In this document: positions 16,449 through 24,909 of the stretch, piece by piece
Layout: the number at the start of each line of letters is the position of its first letter
Position numbering within the stretch: position 1 is the stretch's first letter
Position numbers and translations under genes: made by a program
From: an uncultured Collinsella sp.
GTDB taxonomy: Bacteria; Actinomycetota; Coriobacteriia; Coriobacteriales; Coriobacteriaceae
DNA length: 49,914 bases
Reading direction: 5' to 3'
NCBI GenBank assembly: GCA_900541715.1
Contig: UQLI01000012.1
Span: forward strand, 1-49,914
Notes under the pieces: generated by a model
The model's database searches: none
The model's input: only the letters and a program-made list of their open reading frames with translations
Told to the model about the DNA's origin: nothing

Positions 16449-18227
16449 ATGGACGCCATCGTAAAGATGCTCGAGAAGCATCAACCGTTCTTTGAGAAGA
16501 TCTCGAGGAACGTCTACCTCCAGGCCATCAAGGACGGATTCCTTGGGTGCATGCCCATCGTCCTTACCTCTTCGATCTTTCTGTTGATCGCCACCCTTCC
16601 TGGCGTAGTTGGCATCACGCTGCCCCAGCCGCTCATCGACTGGTGCAATAAGCTGTACAACTTCACCATGGGCGTCATGGGCATCATGGTTGCCGGCACC
16701 ACCGCCAAGAACTTCACGGCTTCCATGAACCGTCGCATGCCCGCCGGCAAGGTGCTCAACGACGGCTCCACCATGGTGGCCGCCCAGTGCAGCATGCTGC
16801 TGCTTGCTGTTACGCAGTTCACCACCAAGTTCAACGGCTCCGAGCTTTCGGTCTTCGATTGCACTAGCATGGGTACGCGCGGTCTGTTCTCGGCCTATAT
16901 CGCCGCATTCATTACCGTGTGGGTTTATAAGTTCTGCGTCTCGCGCGATCTGACCATTAAGCTGCCCAAGGAGGTCCCGGGCGCCATCGCTCAGAACTTC
17001 CGCGACATTATCCCCTTCGGTGGCGCCGTCATCATCTGCGGCATCATCGATGTCGTCGTGCGCAACCTCATGGGCGTTCCGTTCTCCGAGCTGCTTATCA
17101 AACTGCTCTCCCCGCTCTTCACCGCTGCAGAAACCTATCCTGGCCTTATCCTTATCCAGGCAGCCACCGCGTTCTTCTGGTTCATCGGCGTCCACGGCCC
17201 TTCGATTGTCCAGCCGGGCATCGACCCCATCCGTCTTGCCAACCAGGCCGAGAACCTGCAGGTTCTGCTGGCAGGCGGCCACCCCGCCCACTCCCTCACC
17301 TTTAACATGTCGCTCGTGGGTGAGTTCGGCGGCACCGGCGCCACGTTCATCGTGCCGCTTCTGCTGATTCTCTTTATGAAGTCCAAGCAGCTCAAAGCCG
17401 TCGGTAAGGCCTCGATCGTTCCTGTTGCCTTCGCCGTCAACGAACCGCTGCTCTTTGGCGCACCGATGATCCTTAACCCCTACATGCTCATCCCCTTTGT
17501 TGCCGCCGGCTGCGTCAACGTAAGTGTTGCCAAGTTCTTTATCGACAACGTGGGCATGAACGGCTTCTCCTTCGTGGTGCCTTGGGCTACCCCTGCCCCC
17601 ATCGGCATCTTCATCACCACGAACTTCCAGCTTATCGCCCTGGTATTTGTCGCGATCATCATCTTGCTGGACGCCATCATCTACCTGCCGTTCTTGAAGG
17701 CATACGATAAGCTGCTCTGCGACCAGGAGGCCGAGCGCGCCGCCGAGCTGGGTCTCGAGTCCGATGGTGCTGCCACCATCGCCGCCAGCACCTCTGCGCC
17801 CGCTGTCGAGCAGACCACCGCTTCCGTCGAGCCGACCGCCGCTGCCGCCGACAGCAAGCCTGTCGCCGATCAACCCGAGCCCGCCGCCGACGCATCCGCC
17901 AAGAAGGATGTCGATGGTCTGAAGGTCCTCGTCCTGTGCGCCGGCGCCGGCACCTCTGCCATGCTTGCCAACGCCATCAAGGAAGGTGCTGCGCAGACCG
18001 GAGAGAACATCGCTTCCTCCGCAGGCGCCTATGGCCAGCACACTGCCATCATGGATCAGTACGACGTCATCGTGCTCGCCCCGCAGGTTCGTAGCTACTA
18101 CAACGACATGAAGGCCGACACCGATCGCCTGGGCATTAAGCTGCTCGCTCCCCGCGGTAAGGAATATATCGACCTTACTCGCGACCCCGCTGGCGCCATC
18201 AAGTGGCTCCGCGAGAACCTCGACTAG
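16449..18227 (+). CDS. PTS lactose-type permease, IIC-IIB fusion, paralogue 3
   Basis: Membrane IICB of 592 aa. The IIC domain holds GVHGPSIVQP and FAVNEPLLFGAPM. A long Ala/Pro-rich linker (about 435-485) leads to the IIB domain with Cys497 in VLVLCAGAGTSA. AAAGGAG precedes the ATG. lacG3 follows after 75 bp in the same direction, so the pair forms an operon under LacI3. The substrate is a beta-galactoside by association with LacG3; the exact sugar is unknown. Confidence 0.9.
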   Translation: MDAIVKMLEKHQPFFEKISRNVYLQAIKDGFLGCMPIVLTSSIFLLIATLPGVVGITLPQPLIDWCNKLYNFTMGVMGIMVAGTTAKNFTASMNRRMPAGKVLNDGSTMVAAQCSMLLLAVTQFTTKFNGSELSVFDCTSMGTRGLFSAYIAAFITVWVYKFCVSRDLTIKLPKEVPGAIAQNFRDIIPFGGAVIICGIIDVVVRNLMGVPFSELLIKLLSPLFTAAETYPGLILIQAATAFFWFIGVHGPSIVQPGIDPIRLANQAENLQVLLAGGHPAHSLTFNMSLVGEFGGTGATFIVPLLLILFMKSKQLKAVGKASIVPVAFAVNEPLLFGAPMILNPYMLIPFVAAGCVNVSVAKFFIDNVGMNGFSFVVPWATPAPIGIFITTNFQLIALVFVAIIILLDAIIYLPFLKAYDKLLCDQEAERAAELGLESDGAATIAASTSAPAVEQTTASVEPTAAAADSKPVADQPEPAADASAKKDVDGLKVLVLCAGAGTSAMLANAIKEGAAQTGENIASSAGAYGQHTAIMDQYDVIVLAPQVRSYYNDMKADTDRLGIKLLAPRGKEYIDLTRDPAGAIKWLRENLD

Positions 18228-18242
18228 TTTCCTCCCTCTGTT

Positions 18243-18269
18243 GGTGCCCGGATCCCCAGTTCGGGCACC
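18243..18269 (+). terminator. Intercistronic hairpin between lacE3 and lacG3
   Basis: 8 bp perfect stem GGTGCCCG/CGGGCACC (18243-18250 with 18262-18269), with no T-run. It sits in the same place as the hairpin between lacE1 and lacG1. Confidence 0.5.
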
Positions 18270-18302
18270 CTCCCTATTCGAATCCCACAGAAAGGATGAC
18301 TC

Positions 18303-19724
18303 ATGACCAATCCCATGCAGTTCCCCAACGGCTTTGTGTTTGGCGGCGCCACCGCTGCTTACCAGGTTGAGGGCGAGACCCGTACGCACGGCAAGGGCAA
18401 AGTACCCTGGGACGATTTCTTGGCTGCTCAGGGTCGCTTCTCCCCCGACCCCGCAAGCGATTTCTACAACAAGTACCCGGTCGATATCGACCTGTGCCAG
18501 CGCTTCGGCATCAACGGTATCCGTGTCTCCATCGCTTGGAGCCGTATCTTCCCCAACGGCACTGGCGAGATTAACCCCGAGGGTGTTGCCTTCTATCACG
18601 AGCTCTTTGCCACCTGCAATAAAGCCGGCGTTATCCCCTATGTCACGCTCGATCACTTTGATACACCTGAGGCCTTTTACCAGAACGGCGGCGAGGGCTT
18701 CCTGACGCGCACGACGATCGACGCCTTTGTCGAGTACGCCAAGTTCTGCTTTGCCGAGTTCACCGAGGTCAAGCACTGGTTTACCTTTAACGAGATTCCC
18801 GCAACCGCCGAGGGCAGCTTTATCGTCGGCAACTGGCCGCACGGCGAGAAGTATCGCCTGGACAAGGCCTTCCAGCTCATGCACAACATGATGGTGGCCC
18901 ACGCCAAGGCTGTCGTCGCCTTCCATGAGGGCGGCTTTGAGGGCGAGATCGGCATTGTCCAGAACCTGGAGCCCAAGTATCCCCTCGATCCCAACAACGC
19001 CGCCGACTGCGAGGCAGCTCGCATGGCCGACGTCATCAACAACCGCTGGGTACTCGACGCTACCTTCCGCGGCCACTATGCAGCCGACACCATGGAGGCT
19101 GCGACCAAGCTGGCCCATATCGCCGGCGGCGAGCTCGACGTCCGCGACGAGGACATCGCCGCGCTGACCGCCGCGCTCCCCTATAACGATTGCCTGGGCG
19201 TCAACACCTACAAGTGCCAGTTCCTGCGTGCCGCCGAGGGCGAAAACGACATCAACCACAATGGCACCGGCGACAAGGGCTCCTCGCGCTGGTTCCTCAA
19301 GGGCGTGGGCGAGTCATGCGTGCGCGAAGGCGTACCCACCACCGATTGGGACTGGATCATCTATCCCGAGGGCCTCTACGACCTGCTGCTCCGCATTAAG
19401 AACGATTACCCCAACTACAAGAAGATCTACATCACCGAGAACGGTATGGGCTATAAGGACGACTTTGAGGACGGCTTTATCGACGACGCCCCTCGCATCG
19501 ACTACATGCGTCAGCATCTCGCGTGGATCCTCAAGGCAATCGACGGCGGCGTGAACGTCGACGGCTACTTTGTGTGGTCGCTGCAGGACCAGTTCTCCTG
19601 GACCAACGGCTATAACAAGCGCTATGGCCTGTTCTACATCGACTTTGAGACCCAGAAGCGCTATCCCAAGGCGAGCGCGTACTGGTACAAGAACGTCTCG
19701 GAGACCGGCCTGCTCATGGCCTAG
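18303..19724 (+). CDS. 6-phospho-beta-galactosidase (GH1), paralogue 3
   Basis: GH1 enzyme of 473 aa, closely similar to LacG1 over its whole length. The acid/base Glu is in WFTFNE and the nucleophile in YITENG. The phosphate motif FSWTNGYNKRYG with the galactosidase-type Trp is intact. AAAGGATG lies before the ATG. It is second in the lacE3-lacG3 operon and ends before a terminator. It probably releases galactose-6-phosphate for LacAB. Confidence 0.9.
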   Translation: MTNPMQFPNGFVFGGATAAYQVEGETRTHGKGKVPWDDFLAAQGRFSPDPASDFYNKYPVDIDLCQRFGINGIRVSIAWSRIFPNGTGEINPEGVAFYHELFATCNKAGVIPYVTLDHFDTPEAFYQNGGEGFLTRTTIDAFVEYAKFCFAEFTEVKHWFTFNEIPATAEGSFIVGNWPHGEKYRLDKAFQLMHNMMVAHAKAVVAFHEGGFEGEIGIVQNLEPKYPLDPNNAADCEAARMADVINNRWVLDATFRGHYAADTMEAATKLAHIAGGELDVRDEDIAALTAALPYNDCLGVNTYKCQFLRAAEGENDINHNGTGDKGSSRWFLKGVGESCVREGVPTTDWDWIIYPEGLYDLLLRIKNDYPNYKKIYITENGMGYKDDFEDGFIDDAPRIDYMRQHLAWILKAIDGGVNVDGYFVWSLQDQFSWTNGYNKRYGLFYIDFETQKRYPKASAYWYKNVSETGLLMA

Positions 19725-19747
19725 TTTCCGCCGCATACCCCCTGTCG

Positions 19748-19789
19748 GCCGCATACGAATCCCTCCACGGGTTCGCATGCGGCTTTTTT
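19748..19789 (+). terminator. Terminator of lacE3-lacG3
   Basis: Imperfect stem GCCGCATACGAA (19748-19759) with TTCGCATGCGGC (19772-19783), followed by six T. Confidence 0.88.
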
Positions 19790-19813
19790 GTTTTGGCTCG
19801 GCCCGTACAAGCC

Positions 19814-19955
19814 GTTCGTCTCGATTTGTAACATCTAGCAGGGATTTTCAATCCTAACTGTTATAGATTTAGACGAACGGGCAACCAGGGCTGAAAGATC
19901 TCAATCTGTAACACGTAGCCCACTTTTAACCGTCTAACTGTTACAGATCAAGACA
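19814..19955. repeat. Cluster of two CTGTAACA inverted repeats (copies 6-7)
   Basis: Copy 6 (19814-19878) has somewhat decayed arms (GATTTGTAACA with TGTTATAGATT). Copy 7 (19898-19955) carries the GTAGCCCACTTTTAACCGTC loop. They are 19 bp apart, between the lacG3 terminator and the fic promoter. Confidence 0.88.
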
Positions 19956-20008
19956 ATAAGATAGTCAAATCCGAACTTTCCAAGCAGTTATGAAGCATGG
20001 TTTCTAGT

Positions 20009-20083
20009 TTTCGGTATCACGAACATACTTTCGGTATCATTTAATGGTATTATGATATCGAAAGTATGTTCGTGATACCGAAA
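20009..20083. promoter_or_regulatory. fic promoter inverted repeat (32 bp arms, putative operator)
   Basis: Arms 20009-20040 and 20052-20083 are complementary with one mismatch around an 11 nt loop. Each arm carries two TTTCGGTATCA/TGATACCGAAA-type words, giving four boxes. The right arm runs into the AAAGGAG ribosome site of fic (20081-20087), so the structure could also mask translation. A regulator with a dimeric winged helix, possibly Fic itself, is inferred. Confidence 0.7.
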
Positions 20084-20091
20084 GGAGCCGC

Positions 20092-21324
20092 ATGCGCCAG
20101 TTCGATTACACCACAGTCCCAGCGGAACTCGAAGCAACTCCAATCACCAACCTCCTCCTCTCGATACGCGAGCATAAAGGCCGTCAGCTTGCTCTGAGTC
20201 AAGTCAAACCCGAGCTTCTATCGTCCCTAATGGAGGAGGCTAAGATCCAAAGCACTCGATCCTCCAACGGACTTGAAGGAATTGTTACCACCCAAAAAAG
20301 ACTCAAAGCGATCATGGCGTATTCCGCCAAGCCAAGCTCCCGCGCAGAGGAAGAAATTGCTGGATACCGAGACGTGCTGTCGCTTATTCACGAGCAACAC
20401 GATTCCATTCCCGTAACGCCATCGGTCATTCTGCAGTTGCATCGTGACCTCATGGCGCACACGGCAATCTCGTATGGAGGCCATTGGAAAGATGGCGATA
20501 ACGAAATCGTCTCCATTGACGATCAAGGTAATCGATTTGTGCGCTTTAGGCCCCCTTCGGCTCTAGCAACCCCGGGACTTATTAAAGAAGCCTGCCAGTC
20601 CCTCAACGATGCTTTATCTCGCCAAGTTTGCGATCCCCTCCTTATATCGCTCCGCTTTATCTTCGATTTTGTTAGCATTCATCCCTTCAACGATGGCAAT
20701 GGCAGGATGAGCCGGCTCCTTACAACGCTGCTGCTCGAAAAGACTGGATACGACGTTGCGCGCTACATCAGCATCGAACGACTTATTGAAGACAACAAGG
20801 CGCTCTACTACAACGCCCTCGCTGCAAGCTCCACTGGATGGAATGAAAATCAAAACACCGAAGCACCTTTTATCCGTTTCATGCTCGGAACAACCCTAGC
20901 CGCCTACCGACAGCTCGAGCAGCGTACCTTAATTGAATCAAGCACTCGTCCCATGTCGAAGCAAGCGCGCATCGCTGTTCTATTTCAACAGAGACCCGGC
21001 GTCATTAAGAAATCCGACATCCGGTCCAACTGCCCCGATATCAGCGAGGTAACCGTTAAACGAACCCTCGGCCAGCTTGTTAGTTGCAGCGCAATCGAAA
21101 AAACAGGAGCGGGTCGTTCGACGGGCTACATACTCAAAGACGCCCATGCTCTAGAACTATTCTTACAAGCCACAATACCCGATGGCGAGGCCGCAATAAC
21201 AAAAGAGGCTCCAAAGGATAAACTCCTTGAACGTGTAAACCACGCCGAGGATGAAAGCAGAGAAGGGCTCTATGAAGACTACGATTCATTCTCAAGGGAC
21301 ATAAAGACGAAATACGGAGTCTAG
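20092..21324 (+). CDS. Fic/DOC-family AMP-transferase-type protein with C-terminal winged helix
   Basis: Protein of 410 aa. The N-terminal SSNGLEG (about residue 57-63) matches the (S/T)xxxE(G/N) inhibitory motif placed before the core. The catalytic motif HPFNDGNGRMSR (about 198-209) is intact, so it should transfer a nucleotide moiety, usually AMP, to a protein hydroxyl. About residues 285-360 (ARIAVLFQQRPGVIKKSDIR onward) look like a winged helix, as in self-regulating Fic proteins. AAAGGAG precedes the ATG. No separate small antitoxin gene is visible beside it; the inhibitory helix is built in. Base composition is lower in GC than the lac genes around it. The target is unknown. Confidence 0.88.
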   Translation: MRQFDYTTVPAELEATPITNLLLSIREHKGRQLALSQVKPELLSSLMEEAKIQSTRSSNGLEGIVTTQKRLKAIMAYSAKPSSRAEEEIAGYRDVLSLIHEQHDSIPVTPSVILQLHRDLMAHTAISYGGHWKDGDNEIVSIDDQGNRFVRFRPPSALATPGLIKEACQSLNDALSRQVCDPLLISLRFIFDFVSIHPFNDGNGRMSRLLTTLLLEKTGYDVARYISIERLIEDNKALYYNALAASSTGWNENQNTEAPFIRFMLGTTLAAYRQLEQRTLIESSTRPMSKQARIAVLFQQRPGVIKKSDIRSNCPDISEVTVKRTLGQLVSCSAIEKTGAGRSTGYILKDAHALELFLQATIPDGEAAITKEAPKDKLLERVNHAEDESREGLYEDYDSFSRDIKTKYGV

Positions 21325-21361
21325 TCATATCTCAGAATAGCCTCATCCTTGTTGCCCAAAG

Positions 21362-21703
21362 TCATTTACGCGTCATTTTAAAGCGGTACCCCTGCGCCGG
21401 CAGGGGGGGGCAGAAGTATCGCCCGCCGATCTTGCTGGAGTCGGCGATCAGATAGCGCGTATCGACCTTGCTAAAGGCGAGCTGCTGGATGCGGCCCTCG
21501 TCCATGTTGGACGTGGACACGTCGCCGTCCAGAATACCGTTGGCGCCGATAAACGCCGCATCGATGCCCAGCGCGCGCAGGGTATCCTCGGCCGTGGGCC
21601 CCACAAAGGCGGCGGTGCGGCGGCGGTACATGCCGCCCACCAGGCACAGCTCGCAATCCTCGCGCGCCTCGAGCAGGCTAAAGGCCGAAAGCGAATTGGT
21701 CAC
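21362..21703 (-). pseudogene. lacR (DeoR family) internal fragment
   Basis: About 97 codons (TNSLSAFSLLEAREDC through ADSSKIGG) match the middle of the complete lacR at 25902-26666 at roughly nine positions in ten. The N-terminal HTH half and the C-terminal end are missing. Similarity stops abruptly near 21703 and again near 21413, next to an eight-G run. It cannot bind DNA as encoded. It is a broken duplicate lying just after fic and downstream of lacE4. Confidence 0.85.
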
Positions 21704-21865
21704 ATAGATGAAAGTCAGCTTGTCGGTGACTCGGAGAGCGCCAATGCGATCTCACGACGGTTGCGCTCATTGTCTCAATTAGATACTCAACGAAATACGG
21801 CCCCGCAGCTCAATAAGCTGCAGGGCCGTACTATACACCGACGAATCAACGACGGAGTGCATCCA

Positions 21866-23560
21866 CTATTTGGCCAGCTCCTGAACGATCCAGTCAATTG
21901 CACCTTCGGGATCGTTGGTAAGGTCGATATACTCCTTGCCCCTTGTGGTGAGCAGTTTAATTCCAAGGCGATCGGTATCGGCCTTCATAGCGTCATAGTA
22001 CATGCGTGCCTGGGGTGCCAGAACAATCACGTTGTACTGATCCATCGTCTCATAGTGGCTTCCGTACGCACCGGACTGAGAAACCAGATCGATACCCTTA
22101 GCAGCGGCACCTTCGCGAAGAGCATTTGCCAAGAGAGTCGAAGTGCCGGCACCCTGGCAAAGCACAAGCACGCGGATCTGCTCCGCCTTGTCCTTTACCG
22201 CCTCGAGAGCTTTTGCGACATTTTCCTGTGCGGCAATAGCATCTGCATCCGAGGTTCCTGCAGTCTCCTTTGCAGACTCTTCCAAACAAAGCTGATGGTC
22301 ATACGCCTTGCAGAACGGATAGTAAATCACAAAGTCAACGACCAACAGCACTGCCATCAATACGAGAGAACGCAGATCGAGACCCGTGGTGAGGAATGCA
22401 CCGATTGGGCCGGGAAGCGCCCACGGCATGGTATACATGGGGGCGTTCATTCCAATGACGTCAATGAAAAATTTACCGATAATGGCGTTGACCATAGGAG
22501 CCACTAGGAAGGGCACGAACATATAGGGATTGAGAACAATCGGCATACCGAAGATAACGGGCTCGTTAACTCCAAAAATCACCGGGATAATCGATGCCTT
22601 GCCCATGGCTTTAAGCTGCTTGGAGCGCATAAACATGATCAGGATAATAGGAACGATGAACGTGCAGCCAGAACCGCCCAGACCGCCGATGAAGCTTGTA
22701 AAGTCCTGCGTGAGAGCAATTGACGGGTGTCCACCTGCTTGGAAAACCTCAAGATTGGTAACGGTATTGCCGTAGAGCGCAGCATTGATCGGACTCATGA
22801 CAACCGAAGCACCGTGGATACCCATAAATTGGAAAAGTGCGACCGCGCCTTCGATAAGCGCCATGCCAGGATAGGTGTCAACCGCGGAGAACAGCGGCGA
22901 GATGAGAGCGGATACCAAATTGGCGAACGGCACAGCAAGCAGCTTGCGGCTCGCAAGATCGATAAAAGCGCACGCAAGGATCGAAAACCCAAATGCAAAG
23001 ATATCGCGAAAACTCTGCGCAATAGAGCCAGGGACCTCTTTGGGGAGCTTGATCGTCACATTATGGCTAATGCACACCTTATAGATATTAACGGTCAAGA
23101 ATGCGGCTACGAACGCAGCAAGAAAACCCTTGGTTCCCATATAGCCGGTTTCAAAAACAGATGTATCTGCTCCGCCAATCGAGACAACATCGTTCGTCAC
23201 CGATAGCAAGAGCATGCCGCACATGGCACAAACCATGCACGAGGTGGGGTTGAGAGATTTGCCCGAAGGCATGCGACGGTTCATCGACATGGCAAGTGAA
23301 CTCGCCGTGGTGCCGGCCACCATAATGCCAAGAAGTCCCATGGTATATGCATAGATTTTATTGAAGAAATCCAGCACCTCAGACGGAAGCGTGATGCCTA
23401 CATAGGCAGGGAGCGTCGAAAGAAGAAGGAACAGGCTCGAGAACAGCACAATTGGCATATTCGAGAGAAAGCCATCCTTAATCGCCACCAGATAAATGTT
23501 CCTCGAGATTTTGTCGAAGAGGGGCTGGTGTTTTTCAAGGAATTTGACGATAGCGTCCAT
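21866..23560 (-). CDS. PTS lactose-type permease, IIC-IIB fusion, paralogue 4 (no hydrolase partner)
   Basis: Membrane IICB of 564 aa. The IIC domain contains GIHGASVVMSP and FGVNEPVIFGMPI, both altered from the other three paralogues (Pro to Ala in GPS, LLF to VIF). The IIB domain has phosphorylated Cys468 in VLVLCQGAGTST. The ATG at 23560 has AAAGGATG upstream; a longer frame to 23590 is unlikely. No GH1 gene adjoins it. Instead a TIM-barrel-like protein and a GntR regulator are divergent from it. Changes near the substrate loop and a different partner suggest a different substrate (inference). Confidence 0.88.
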   Translation of the reverse strand: MDAIVKFLEKHQPLFDKISRNIYLVAIKDGFLSNMPIVLFSSLFLLLSTLPAYVGITLPSEVLDFFNKIYAYTMGLLGIMVAGTTASSLAMSMNRRMPSGKSLNPTSCMVCAMCGMLLLSVTNDVVSIGGADTSVFETGYMGTKGFLAAFVAAFLTVNIYKVCISHNVTIKLPKEVPGSIAQSFRDIFAFGFSILACAFIDLASRKLLAVPFANLVSALISPLFSAVDTYPGMALIEGAVALFQFMGIHGASVVMSPINAALYGNTVTNLEVFQAGGHPSIALTQDFTSFIGGLGGSGCTFIVPIILIMFMRSKQLKAMGKASIIPVIFGVNEPVIFGMPIVLNPYMFVPFLVAPMVNAIIGKFFIDVIGMNAPMYTMPWALPGPIGAFLTTGLDLRSLVLMAVLLVVDFVIYYPFCKAYDHQLCLEESAKETAGTSDADAIAAQENVAKALEAVKDKAEQIRVLVLCQGAGTSTLLANALREGAAAKGIDLVSQSGAYGSHYETMDQYNVIVLAPQARMYYDAMKADTDRLGIKLLTTRGKEYIDLTNDPEGAIDWIVQELAK

Positions 23561-23628
23561 AACACATCCTTTCATGATTCCCGGGCACACAACGATTTAT
23601 CCGGACTCAACCGTCGTCGTCCCCGTTT

Positions 23629-23870
23629 GTATCCACTTATGTAAGTGAATACGTTCTTGTGCGAAATGTAATATCATTTGCGCGATTTGTCATAACCAAT
23701 TCTTTTTCCGCTTTGTCGATATGTCAAGAATTCAAATACTTATTCGGTGAACGGTAGTTGATTAATATAATGTTTTCCCAGCTAAAGGCTATTTTTTCCG
23801 AGCAATACAATAAGCTTGCAACCGTTCACCGATTGGATATAACATATTGAATATATTGTTGTAACAATAT
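23629..23870. promoter_or_regulatory. Divergent control region of lacE4 and the TIM-barrel/GntR unit
   Basis: A 24 bp near-palindrome GTATCCACTTA-TG-TAAGTGAATAC is at 23629-23652, in front of lacE4. CGGTGAACGGT (23745-23755) and its exact inverse ACCGTTCACCG (23821-23831) lie 76 bp apart. ATATTGTT-GT-AACAATAT (23853-23870) lies in front of the plus-strand gene. The region is AT-rich. The first and last palindromes are candidate sites for the neighbouring GntR protein. Confidence 0.55.
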
Positions 23871-23916
23871 TAGAGACAATGTCACAAGCCTGTCGTTCTA
23901 GTCAAAGGAAGTAACA

Positions 23917-24837
23917 ATGCCCAAACGATTACTGAACATGTCCGCATCCGATTTTGCCGCCACGTCACCCATGAATCTAAAACAGGCAATTCTGGCTTCC
24001 GAGGGACGTACCATCATGGCGGAAAACGTACCCTCTTCCCAATTTCTCGGCGGCGTTACTAATGCAGAAATCGAACGTGCCGCAGGTGCCGACCTGCTTC
24101 TGTTTAACGCGCTCGATGTGTTCGATCCAGTTATTGCCGGTATTCCAGATGATCTCAATGAAAACCCGGTCACTTGGGTGAAGCGAGCATGCGGAAGGCC
24201 CATTGGCGTCAATCTGGAGCCAGTTGATAACGAGGCAGAGATGTCTGAATCCCGAACGGAAATCCCCATGGGTCGTCGCGTCTCTCCCAAGACCTTAGAA
24301 AAGGCTAACGAACTCGGATTTGATTTTATCTGCCTGACGGGCAACCCTGGAACCGGCGTCTCCAACGATGCAATCGCCCATTCGATTAAACTCTCCAAAG
24401 AGCATTTCAATGGCCTGGTCATAGCCGGAAAAATGCATGGAGCGGGCGTTGCGGAACCTGTCATGACGCTCGAAATTGCGCGCAAGTTTGTTGACCTCGG
24501 CGTCGATATCCTTCTCGTGCCAGCCCCCTACACCGTCCCTTGCTTCCAAGAAGCAGACCTGCGCGCCATCGTAGACTTTGTACGATCCCACAACGTAGGC
24601 AAGTCAATTGAAGAGAAGGTTCTCGTCATGGCGGCGAACGGGACGAGTCAAGACTCCTGCGACAGCGAGACCATTAAGAAAATAGGCCTTGCAGCAAAAG
24701 CAGCCGGCGCTGACCTCCAACATATCGGGGACTCCATGAACGGTATTTGCCTGCCCCAGAATATCTTCACGCTCGGACAAGCCCTTCGTGGATACAGGCA
24801 TCAGATCGTCATGCTGAGCCGCTCTGTGATACGTTAA
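23917..24837 (+). CDS. Uncharacterised TIM-barrel-like protein linked to a PTS permease
   Basis: Soluble protein of 306 aa with no signal peptide. Alternating beta-like and helical stretches, with segments such as RPIGVNLEPVDN, FICLTGNPGTGVSN, LVIAGKMHGAGV and ILLVPAPYTVP, resemble a (beta/alpha)8 barrel. I believe related proteins recur beside PTS genes in other bacteria under DUF or vague hydrolase names, but I cannot name the family with certainty. The start ATG at 23917 has AAGGAAG before it. It is divergent from lacE4 and followed 54 bp later by a GntR gene. It may process the phosphorylated sugar imported by LacE4 (inference). Confidence 0.7.
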   Translation: MPKRLLNMSASDFAATSPMNLKQAILASEGRTIMAENVPSSQFLGGVTNAEIERAAGADLLLFNALDVFDPVIAGIPDDLNENPVTWVKRACGRPIGVNLEPVDNEAEMSESRTEIPMGRRVSPKTLEKANELGFDFICLTGNPGTGVSNDAIAHSIKLSKEHFNGLVIAGKMHGAGVAEPVMTLEIARKFVDLGVDILLVPAPYTVPCFQEADLRAIVDFVRSHNVGKSIEEKVLVMAANGTSQDSCDSETIKKIGLAAKAAGADLQHIGDSMNGICLPQNIFTLGQALRGYRHQIVMLSRSVIR

Positions 24838-24909
24838 GGTTACCTTGCCCACGTTACATCCCGACTGAGGCAACCATCAGGTATAACCAACATGCAAACT
24901 GAGGCTCTA

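Noticed and set aside
16359..19259. 966-codon open frame on the minus strand
   Set aside because: It is antisense to lacE3 and lacG3, spans both genes and their gap, and has the low-complexity Gly/Asp/His/Val make-up of a GC-rich shadow frame.
20092..21324. Fic as half of a two-gene toxin-antitoxin pair
   Set aside because: No small antitoxin gene adjoins it, and the inhibitory motif is present within the protein itself.
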